64,000 nt of DNA from Chrysaora quinquecirrha (taxonomy: Eukaryota > Cnidaria > Scyphozoa > Semaeostomeae > Pelagiidae): assembly GCA_014526335.1 (NCBI GenBank), contig JACTAT010000010.1, positions 9,155,430 to 9,219,429 of the forward strand. The letters run 5' to 3'. The notes below the pieces were generated by a model, which worked only from the letters and a program-made list of their open reading frames with translations, had not been told where the DNA came from and made no database searches. The translations under genes were made by a program, and so were the position numbers. Below, in pieces: positions 23,286 through 31,819 of this stretch. Position 1 is the stretch's first letter, and each line of letters opens with the position of its first letter.

Positions 23286-24212
23286 TCAGCCTAATTTTTT
23301 TGAAAAATTAAGGAACTCAAGCCTCAACGTATATAAAAAAAAACGAGTAATGAATATCAAAGCTACCTTGAATGTGTGGTCTGCCATGAGAGCAGATGCT
23401 GTGGTTGATTTCATTTCATACTCGAATCGTTCTCGATAAAGGCCACACCAAAAATTAAAAACCCTTTTAAATGTTTCGTCGTCGGGGATAGCATTACCCA
23501 ATAAGTCTGTGATACCATTTGCCTTTAGATCGACATCTATTGTTTCAGATCCAGGTAAAAAACCTTTCCTCATGTCGTGATTTAATCTCATTTTGCATAA
23601 ACTGATGAAGTCATGGACTCTTTGCATAAGCTTTTGTGATATGAAACAAAAAGAGATACCTCTGGTTAGTTCGTCAGCCATATTTGCCATAAAAATTTTA
23701 AAAAAGGTGCATTTCCTTGAAAAAATAACGTCACAAACATTTTGTCCGATTACATTGATAAGTCGACTATCAGTTGTTCGAATTCTATGCCCTTCACTGC
23801 CAACTATGCCTGGACAAGAATATTCTCTTGGAACTAATAGCAGAAAGCCATTCGTATCCCACGCTACCCGTGGATTGCGAGAATTTGAAGTTCCATTCAT
23901 CCACTGTCCTGTCGGTTTCAAGGCTGCGAAGTGATCAGGACACATTAGCGGCCTTCTTGACTTTAAACTGTAGCTATAAAACGAATCCCAAAGAACCAAG
24001 CGGGGACAAAAATAAGTGGTTAAATTTCTTGGGTTGGCTGCCATGACTTGAGTTGGACTTACAATCACATAGTAACCTGTTCCAACAAAAACTTGGAACT
24101 TTGATGTAGCGTGATTTATCATCTGACTCCAACCAGTGCTTATCTCGATGCCCTTCACACATGATAGTGTTGTTGCGAGCAATGCTATATGAAACAAATA
24201 ATTAGTCAACAT
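23286..24212 (-). CDS. DUF6729-like transposon protein, 5' exon
   Basis: A 308-codon ORF starting at 24212. Residues 45-130 (YFCPRLVLWDSFYSYSLKSR, then CPDHFAALKPTGQW, then RVAWDTNGFLLLVPREYSCP) follow the layout of DUF6729-type domains in transposon-linked proteins: LWDP-like box, CPxC-like site, Pro-Arg-x-x-hydrophobic, and a second Cys site (CPG, where the family usually has paired Cys). The end, TTASALMADHTFK, resembles the first catalytic Asp block of DDE-type transposases (ADHTFKVA). The true exon probably ends at the donor CATTCAAG|GTAGCT near 23366, so the last 27 codons are intron read-through. Oddly, the N-terminus (MLTNYLFHIALLATTLSCVKG) looks like a signal peptide, which does not suit a nuclear protein. 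The rest of the transposase is not found nearby. The assignment is by memory of the family pattern. Confidence 0.5.
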   Translation of the reverse strand: MLTNYLFHIALLATTLSCVKGIEISTGWSQMINHATSKFQVFVGTGYYVIVSPTQVMAANPRNLTTYFCPRLVLWDSFYSYSLKSRRPLMCPDHFAALKPTGQWMNGTSNSRNPRVAWDTNGFLLLVPREYSCPGIVGSEGHRIRTTDSRLINVIGQNVCDVIFSRKCTFFKIFMANMADELTRGISFCFISQKLMQRVHDFISLCKMRLNHDMRKGFLPGSETIDVDLKANGITDLLGNAIPDDETFKRVFNFWCGLYRERFEYEMKSTTASALMADHTFKVALIFITRFFLYTLRLEFLNFSKKLG

Positions 24213-24249
24213 CTTCCTTAAATTTGTGAAATATAACTTCTACTAAAAC

Positions 24250-24834
24250 GTTTGAAACAATTCACTTGTCAGCTCAACTAGCTACTGCTCGAGTAATTAT
24301 ATGTGTATGATTATTGAATGTGAGCTTAGTTGACATTCGTGAATAATCACACTTGCTTTTTTTATCAACGCACTGTCATCACCGCATACAGCAAGGCGGA
24401 AACTTCGCAAACAATATTCATTATTGCACACCTAAGCGTAAAGTTGTTAAATATATATTCTGAAAAGGTCTTGGTCTCAGCTTCCACCAATTTACACCTT
24501 TTTTAAGAATTAAACACCTTTTGAATTTTGATCGTTTTATTCTATTTATTTCTGGCAATTAAATGTTTTTAGAATTAAATTGTTTCGTTTCATGTCACTG
24601 TATTTCCCCGTACGCATCTTCGGCTGTTCTCAACTTTTGCTGATATCAATCTTTTTTCTGTAATCTGTTATCTCGATTTCCCTGTATACTGTTCGTCAGT
24701 AAGACAGTAGCAATGTTTTTCAATCAATGTTGGGAGTGGTACAGGGTTTGCGTGAAAAACTTGGTTTTTACATTAATTTTGATACTACCTTCATTCGATT
24801 ATACAACAACTAATACAGTAGTGTAATTTAAATA
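24250..24834. other. No gene seen
   Basis: AT-rich upstream region of the DUF6729-like ORF. I see no clear promoter element or repeat. Confidence 0.4.
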
Positions 24835-25237
24835 CACGCTTTTTTTAATAAGGAACCTACATCAAGGCCTAGTTCTTAAAGTTCCTTATTTTTGGACCTC
24901 TTTTGAGGCAATTGTAGTTCAAAAAGTTCCTTAATAGTTCCTTAATTTTAACTGCACATACAGTGGTCTTAACAATAAAAGATAGACATTTGCATGTGAG
25001 CAAAGCTCGAGTCTACTCAAAGAAACATTGGATACATGCTTAACGTACAATTTATTTGATTTTCGACTGCAAATGAATGGAACCGGCTTTCTAATCCTTG
25101 ATTATTTGCAGTGATAAAAGTATTCAACATTCAAAAGTTCCTTAATGATTTGCTCTTTAGTAGTATAAGTTCTTTAAATTTTCGGCCCTTCTACATGTAG
25201 ATTCCTTATAAAGTGGTTCCTTATAAAAAAAGCGTGT
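24835..25237. mobile_element. MITE of the CACG family, TA target duplication
   Basis: Starts CACGCTTTTTTTAATAAGGAA after TA and ends TTCCTTATAAAAAAAGCGTG before TA. The interior uses AAGTTCCTTA words in place of the AAGTTTCTTA of its relatives, so it is a diverged subfamily. Confidence 0.8.
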
Positions 25238-25251
25238 ATTGTTGTTATTAC

Positions 25252-25639
25252 ACGTTTTTTTCATAAGAAACCGGTTTATAAGAAACCTAGAACTAGACAG
25301 CCCAAAAGTTAAGAAATTTTTAGAACTAGGAGGAAGGAGTTAAGAAACTTAAGAAATTTTCGTGTCAGTTTTCCAACATACTGATTTCACATTTGGACGT
25401 AGTAATCAAATCTCAAGCATTTCCGTGCGATTTCTCGCACCAGCATGGCTAATTCTTTGTAATACAATAATATTAATATTTTGCTTGCTATATTCACGTT
25501 TTTTTCTCGTTTTTACTGCAATTTATTTCCATTAAATTAAGAAACTGTCAAGAAACTTTTAGAACTAAAATTGGGCCAAAAATTAAGAAACTTTAGAACT
25601 AGGCCCCGAGCCAGATTTCTTATAAAAAAAAACAACGTG
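25252..25639. mobile_element. MITE of the CACG family, TA target duplication
   Basis: Starts CACGTTTTTTTCATAAGAAA after TA and ends TTTCTTATAAAAAAAAACAACGTG before TA. It lies only 14 bp from the previous MITE and shares long stretches with 22788-23127 (aagaaaccggtttataagaaacctag). Confidence 0.8.
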
Positions 25640-26174
25640 TAATGAAGCTGCCACTATAAAAAGGTGGAGTCTTTTGAGTTATGGCAGGCCAAGAACAATA
25701 GTTTAGTACAGCCATACCTAATTTTAAGGAAAATTTATCACTGCAATTTTGACAAAATTCAGGGAGCTTGTGGACGAACCCCCAGAAATTGTTGCTGACC
25801 ACGCCCTCCACTTTGACAATGAATGTGACCTTCGCTCTTAAGAGCCATAAATTATGTTAGCCTTGAAAAATAGTGATTTTTATTATCTTAATTAAAAGAG
25901 CTGGCAATGAAAGAGGTTACTTTAAGCATATTGACTATGCTTCTAGGTATTAGTTGTTACCTAAAATATCTTGCACTAAACATTTTTATCACTTCATATT
26001 TTAACTGTTTATCATTGCACAGAGGGTTATCACTGCGCATTAAAATTGGGTATGTTTACAGAAAAGAGAAAAACAATTCTGCTCGTTGCCTCCTCAGTTC
26101 AACTCAATTCATTTGGATAAAAAGCAAGTTTGACAACTACAAAATATTAGTAACTAAAATAGCAGAATTAGATA
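25640..26174. other. No gene seen
   Basis: AT-rich spacer between MITEs. The ORF at 25907-26206 shows no domain or splice support. Confidence 0.4.
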
Positions 26175-27050
26175 CACGTTTTTTTACAAGAAGCCGTTTT
26201 ATATAACAAATCCACTAGTAAGATTTTTGGCAAATTACAATAGATTCTTTTAAAATTGCGATGAATAGCGGAATCATTTTCGGGCATACTTAAAAGCTTT
26301 TTTCGTCTGACACTCCTCAGAGTATGAACGTCAGAAACAGACCGAAACAATAGACTAAGGCGGAATTTATACCCAGATGCGGCTCGAAATGCACCAATCA
26401 GAAAGAACGAAAAGCTGAATTGGCATTGTGTTTTAAACACCAATCAGCTGGTCGGATACAGCAAGAGGACCAATGAATTATTTGAAGAGTCCAAGTGAGA
26501 AAACGAACTCTTTCTGTCTACACAGAACCGGCCTTTTGGTTTTTATGTAGACAGATTCCAAAACCCTAAGTGAAACAAAGATCTTGCTTTGCCAATGATT
26601 CTGAAAAAATCCTCGCTGTAATTTTCCGCACAAATCGGGTTATCGAGTAGATGTTGTCCTATGGCAGAATCATGTTTAACACTAGGTTGTTGTTTAGACC
26701 CACGGGGTGGTTGCTCTCTTTGCCGAAAATTATGCAGACGAATGTTAGTAGGGACATGCTGCTTTATCCTATCACCTAATCTCTGAGAAGTACGACCTAC
26801 GTACCTGGCATCACACCGGCACGAGAATTCATAAATGACCAAACTTTTTTGTGTGGTTTTTTCAGAATCATTGGCAAAGCAAGATCTTTGTTTCACTTAG
26901 GGGTTTTGGAATCTGTCTACATCAAAACCAAAAGGCCGGTTTTGTGTAGACAGAAAGAGTTCGTTTTCTCACTTGGACTCTTCAAATAATTCATTGGTCC
27001 TCTTGCTGTATCCGACCAGCTGATTGGTGTTTAAAACACAATGCCAATTC

Positions 27051-27871
27051 AAAATTTAACGGCAAAAACAACAACTTTTAATTTGCAAAACATGTTTCGG
27101 ACATGCACTGTCCATCATCAGTTGATAAATTCAAATTTCTACAATGGTTAATTTTATAAGGAAAAGTAAGTTACGTAATATATGTTTACAACAATAGATG
27201 AGAGAAAAAAAAATGTTAATTGATATTATGGGTGTGGTTAAAAGAAAAAGGTTAAAACGCTAAGATAATGATAAATTATAATGATACAGCTGCCTATTCA
27301 AAGTAGGCTTTTCCCATGAGATGTGCAAAGCCTCTTTGATCTTCAATTTAAAAGAAGTTTGGGCGGTGTCCAAAACAGAGAAACAATCCTCTGTGCAAGC
27401 CTGACGACAGATTTCCGATTCCTGCAAATGCTTGTAGATGTGTGAATTTTATCTGTAACCAAATGTTCCCAGATTCGTGTAGAGAGATGGGGCTGGTTTC
27501 GCCAACATAAGATGCAGTACTGCATCCAGCGCAAGAAAATTTGTAAATTACGAGCCGGAGACACTTGGGCACAGAATCCTTCACCCTAAACATATTACGA
27601 AGCTTAAACGAAGTAAATACAAGTTTAATATCGATATCTGTACAATACTGTTGAACTAGGTGTTTTATTTTACGTTGACCACACCCATAATATCAATTAA
27701 CATTTTTTAATCTCATCTATTGTTGTAAACATATATTATTACGAATTGACTTTTCTTTATAAAATTAACCATTGTAGAAATTTGAATTTATCAACTGATG
27801 ATGGACAGTGCATGTCCGAAACATGTTTTGCAAATTAAAAGTTGTTGTTTTTGCCGTTAAATTTCTAATTG
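27051..27871 (-). mobile_element. Penelope-like element copy 2, nested in copy 1
   Basis: A second GIY-YIG fragment (27343-27593, minus) reads FRVKDSVPKCLRLVIYKFSC, then AGCSTASYVGETSP, the standard start of the nuclease, but it loses frame afterwards. Inverted arms 27054-27239 and 27679-27863 flank it. ATGCCAATTC on both sides (about 27043-27052 and 27872-27881) is a candidate target duplication. The arms belong to a different subfamily from those of copy 1. A 5'-truncated, non-functional insertion. Confidence 0.82.
27795..27822 (+). ncRNA. Hammerhead-ribozyme-like motif in Penelope arm
   Basis: CTGATGA at 27795, a hairpin GGACA-GTGCA-TGTCC, then GAAAC at 27818 give the conserved core order of a hammerhead ribozyme (CUGANGA, stem II, GAAA). 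An inverted copy lies at 27094-27121. Penelope-like elements are known to carry minimal hammerheads in their terminal repeats. The stem here is offset by one U compared with the canonical G10.1-C11.1 pair, so activity is doubtful. Confidence 0.45.
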
Positions 27872-27977
27872 ATGCCAATTCAGCTTTTCGTTCTTTCTGA
27901 TTGGTGCATTTCGAGCCGCATCTGGGTATAAATTCCGCCTTAGTCTATTGTTTCGGTCTGTTTCTGACGTTCATACT

Positions 27978-27997
27978 CTGAGGAGTGTCAGACGAAA
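27978..27997 (+). ncRNA. Hammerhead-like core in Penelope copy 1 arm
   Basis: CTGAGGA (fits CUGANGA), a short G...C-closed hairpin gtgtcagac, then GAAA. The inverted arm at 26252-26425 contains the complementary copy. Stem II would be only 2-3 bp, as in minimal Penelope hammerheads. Stems I and III are not proven. Confidence 0.4.
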
Positions 27998-28199
27998 AAA
28001 GCTTTTAAGTATGCCCGAAAATGATTCCGCTATTCATCGCAATTTTGAAGTTTTGTACAACTCAACGACTATAGATTCTTTTGTTCTCTTGTTTCTTAAA
28101 ACAATAGAAAGCAATATAAGATTTAAGAAACTTTTATTAGTGAGGTTTTAGCTAGGTTTCTTATATAAAAAAACCGTTTAAACGCAAAACAAGAAAAAT

Positions 28200-28571
28200 G
28201 AACAAAAAAGTCAACAGAATTACGCAAACAAGGAAGTTTTGTATCATACACTGTATCTATCAAGAGCTTGTGTTCTCAAACCAAAACATGATCACACTAT
28301 TGAACAGACTTGCTAAACGAGCCCTAGTGATTCCTCTTGAAGTGAATTACTTGATGCTGGAAATACTGTATTGTGGGTATATAATAAATATAATAAATAA
28401 ATATAATATAATAAATACTGTAGGTGGGATGAATTTCAGCCCGGCATGGTGAGCCAGACAGTCATTTGAGTTACATGGCGCCATACAACTGAAATGATTT
28501 TTATTGTTTTTTGGATTCGCGCCTACGTATATTTGACAAATTCATCCCACTTCAGTGGGCTGACCTGAGTT
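28200..28571. other. No gene seen
   Basis: AT-rich sequence with an ataataaata-type simple stretch at about 28380-28420. No coding support. Confidence 0.4.
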
Positions 28572-29010
28572 CGTTCCCTGGGGGGGGGGGGTTAACTTCA
28601 ATAGATCAGTGGCGGGGGTGTGCCATTTTCGTAATAAAAAGTTGACCCCAAAATTTATGAAAATTGTAAAAAGTATACCCCAAAGTTCACAAAGAAATAT
28701 GAATATAGTACATGTAAATACTCGAAAGTTTGTTTTTAGATACCCTGGGTGCCAGACTCTCGAAATTAAAAATGAGATCTGGCACCCAGGGTAGTTTTTA
28801 GAGTTATGCAGCTGAAATTTATTTGGCAGTTATTGTGATTTTATTAAAATTGACCATCTTAGCAAAAATGATACCCCAAGTTTGTAATTTTAGCAAATTT
28901 GATACCCCAAAATTCATTTTCCACCCCTAAAAAGACACCTCAGATAATGGCACATCACGTAACCATGCATATCAGAGTTACCCCCCCCCCCCCGGGGGCT
29001 CGTTCATGTG
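28572..29010. repeat. G-run / C-run bounded, ACCCCAAA-rich block
   Basis: Opens with CCCTGG and a run of about 13 G, and closes with a run of about 14 C and GGGGG, so the ends are roughly complementary. The interior repeats taccccaaaatt-type words. It may be an old non-autonomous element with GC-run termini, but the flanks do not show a clear target duplication. Confidence 0.4.
28741..28793. mobile_element. 53 bp palindromic mini-element with 9 bp TSD
   Basis: TACCCTGGGTGCCAGA at the left end is matched by its exact complement TCTGGCACCCAGGGTA at the right end, around a 21 bp centre. The flanks are the perfect 9 bp direct repeat GTTTTTAGA (28732-28740 and 28794-28802). Both features together mark a DNA-transposon insertion, among the shortest possible. 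It is nested in the ACCCCAAA-rich block. Confidence 0.88.
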
Positions 29011-29547
29011 GGAAATTTTCATCCCACCAAGGTGAGATCTCACCAGCACGGCAGTCACATCTCACCTGTTTGGCATATCCCACTTCTCATATGAGTGCAA
29101 ATTGCAATTTTGTTTTCATTTACAAATCACAGTATCGTATGCATCTATCACCTCATATGAACGAATTTGAAAAATCGGGCTGAAAGTTCTCGTTAAAGCA
29201 CTTGGCCTGCGTGCAGACTCAAACCTCTACAAAGGAGGTAAGACGTAGGAGGTAAGACGACATGCAAATAACTCGGGAAATGTTGCTCGCTTGTCACTCG
29301 CATGTTTAATCCCCCTAGGAGACACACCGCATACAGTGTAGCGTGCGACATGTCTTCTACTTTAGCAAGGCCTTAACTCCACATTAATACTGCAAGTTTA
29401 ACCATCCAGAAAAGAATTTAAGATAACTCGAATACATTGGATTGGTCGAAATTCATGATTTAGATAAAATTGGTTTAAATGCGTCTAAGTACCGCAAACC
29501 GATTTTATAATGAGACTTATTTGCTAACCTCGATTTCCAAATTTCAG
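29011..29547. other. No gene seen
   Basis: Noncoding sequence with ggtgagatctcacc as a short palindrome at 29031-29044. No larger structure was found. Confidence 0.4.
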
Positions 29548-30190
29548 GGATTTCTCATATCATGGGTGATTCATTTTTACGATCGCTGGCGAACGGAGGA
29601 GGAACTACTGACAGAGTCGTTCAACAATATAATTAGAGAATGTTTGCCTAAAAAAACGCAACGGCGTTGGACGTTAGGGTTTTCATGCACATTGGCAACG
29701 TATTGCATGGTGAGAACTATAGCTTTTGCGTTGAAAACATTTAGACCCTAGGAAAATCGTGCACCAAAACGATTTGTGTTTCTGCCTCGTTACGTGCTTG
29801 AAAATTTTCTCCATTTTAGGTGGATTTCTCCATTTTCTGTTTGGAGAATTTTTTTACCCCAAATTTTTATGATCAGTGAGATCTTGAATAATCATGATAA
29901 AAAAATCGCCCATTTTTCAACTGTTGCCCTATGTCATATGTGTGGAATGTGTGCTTATGTTTGAGGATTACTCTCTGATTTATTCATAGTTGATGCTGTC
30001 AGCTAACCACGACCTGGCAATTATTGAAGTAATCGAAAAGTGGATTGAAGATGCCACTAATAATGATCTCAAAAAGGATATGTTCTTCAAAGATTTGGAG
30101 GAAGCCATAATAGGTGAAATACAGTCAACAGATAATGGAGAGGCAAGCATTACTGCAATTTTTTTAGTTCCTATATTCCCTTTAATATGA
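29548..30190 (+). CDS. Two coding-like exons of an unknown gene
   Basis: Exon 1 spans 29548-29709 (acceptor aatttcag|, donor GCATG|GTGAGA, 54 codons). It encodes GFLISWVIHFYDRWRTEEEL, then FNNIIRECLPKKTQRRWTLG. Exon 2 starts at 29990 (acceptor ttcatag|) in the matching phase 0, with LMLSANHDLAIIEVIEKWIE and acidic helices, and runs to a stop at 30190. Splice sites and phases agree, which supports a real or recently real gene. I recognise no domain. It lies upstream of, and on the same strand as, the host gene at 44061, but nothing links them directly. Confidence 0.4.
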
Positions 30191-31416
30191 AGGGATTCCA
30201 TCGGTCTATTTATTTTTCTCATCACTTTCTTTTAAGTTGGTGACAAGATATAGCTAAATCTATAAATAACTAATACATTCCAACTTCTAGAATAAAAAAA
30301 GAAATTAAGAAATTAAGTCTAGCTACTGCTAAACGGTATAGAACGGTACATATATCAGTATAAAATATAACAGCAATACAATACAATTATAGTCACGATA
30401 TACAGACAGCCAAAGCCAATTATTTGATATGTAACCAATATTTGGCAGAAGTTGTGTGCACAACTTGCAGCTGCATTTATGTTATTGGGGCTTGGGTATT
30501 GGCAAAAAAACCTGGGGAAGACAAAATTTACGTAGTTGAAAATGGCAAAGAACAGGAGTTGAATAACAAAACAAGTTTGAAACTAATGAGTAGCTACTGG
30601 CCACAAATAATCAGCTTTCCTTTTCATTCGTTAAAAATTTAAAAGCATAGTAACGTCAGTATTTCATATTACAAGGTATTAACATGGCTAAATCCTGCAA
30701 CACAGCAGACTTGGACTAAAGAACCAACACTTGCCATTGCAACGCATGCATTCAACAGATTATGCAATTCGTCACTATTTGGACTTGAAGCTTAGGCACA
30801 TGGTAGCGTTTCAAGTTGAGCTGATAGCTGTTTTGAGGTAGCTACTGTATGATCAGACTGTGTCGACTATTGTTGTCGAAGGAAATGGCAAGGCGGGCTG
30901 CCAAACAGATCCATACACAGTTGAAGCTTCACGCTCTATAAAATAAGTGACAATACCTGAGATGCTATGTCTTATATAGAAAAGAAAAGTGAAAAGTTAA
31001 ATTACCATTTTATGCTCTACTGATAAGCAAGGCTACTCAGTCGACTGGCTTGGTTGCATGTAGCCTATAGCACGGTGCAGTCACACAGCGCTCCTAACTA
31101 CTCGCCATGTACCCACTTATACATCTAGGTGGAAAGATGCACATTTTGTTTACAACTTACCCAAGGTTGTTTTCTCCGTTTTCACAAATGCGAAGATCGT
31201 GCATACTAAACACTGCGCCACAGAGACTGCGTGTCTCACGGCTGAGTACAAAAGTAGATCAGAGCTTCACCTTTAACTTTTATCCCACTTGTCTCCTGCT
31301 AATTATACCATATCAACTTCAAGCGCATTAGATATTTTTCTCTTTCATCTTCTCTTTGATTTATAGCATCATTGCTTTCAGGTGTCACAGTCAAGAATAG
31401 AAGAATTCGGCGACAA
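30191..31416. other. Spacer left of the RecQ/DUF6589 transposon
   Basis: AT-rich. The short ORF at 30424-30642 has no recognisable domain. Before the transposon inserted at 31425, this stretch lay directly upstream of the host gene that now starts at 44061, so its promoter or 5' exon may be here. I cannot point to a specific element. Confidence 0.5.
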
Positions 31417-31425
31417 CCTCTTTGG

Positions 31426-31570
31426 TAGACTTACCCCAAGTCTAAATCTTTATTCATCCGAACACAAAGTCATGCGAGTCAATTGATAGCGCTGCGAAGG
31501 AGACAATGAGAAAAGTGAACGGAGATTTAGACTTATACACTTGTGCAGGTCATGAATAATTAATGAGCTT
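31426..31570 (+). repeat. Left terminal inverted repeat
   Basis: 145 bp, matched by the complement of 43870-44014. AAGTCTAAATCT at 31438-31449 recurs inverted as AGATTTAGACTT at 31523-31534, and TAGACTTA occurs both at the tip and at 31528-31535. Each TIR thus holds paired copies of one word in both orientations, a layout that suits transposase binding sites. Confidence 0.95.
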
Positions 31571-31819
31571 TTTCCTTTGTTATTCCTGAACAGGCGGACA
31601 GATTTCTGTCCGCCGGCATTCTCTTTGATGTTGGACTTAGACAATACAGCAGCATTGAAATAAAACAATGCGAGTTAGAGGAGCAATCGCTGCATGAAAA
31701 TTGCAAGGGGGTTACTGCGAAGCTTTCTTTTTGAAATACAATGAGATAACGTGCCGTGATAAGGTATAAAATGAATAACATTGGTGATTTCAGTTAATTT
31801 TTTAGTCAATCAAGCAATT

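Larger units (their letters stand above)
26252..28070 (-). mobile_element. Penelope-like element copy 1 with long inverted arms
   Basis: The core ORF at 26543-26896 (minus) encodes a GIY-YIG endonuclease end: LVIYEFSCRCDARYVGRTSQ, RLGDRIKQHVP, then SAIGQHLLDN and a short tail. This is the C-terminal nuclease of Penelope-like elements. It is flanked by inverted arms. 26252-26425 pairs with 27872-28045, and 26421-26609 pairs with 26862-27050, so the arms total about 360 bp and were continuous before copy 2 inserted. The RT domain is absent, so this is a 5'-truncated copy with inverted pseudo-LTRs. The 12 bp target duplication is ATAGATTCTTTT. Confidence 0.85.
26175..28178. mobile_element. CACG-family MITE split by a Penelope insertion
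   Basis: The left half (26175-26251) starts CACGTTTTTTTACAAGAAGC after TA. The right half (28083-28178) ends with GGTTTCTTATATAAAAAAACCG. Between them is Penelope copy 1, with a 12 bp duplication ATAGATTCTTTT at 26240-26251 and 28071-28082. The MITE was therefore present before the Penelope element. Confidence 0.65.

Noticed and set aside
28572..29010. Complete transposon with G-run/C-run termini
   Set aside because: Terminal complementarity rests mostly on homopolymer runs and no target duplication is visible.
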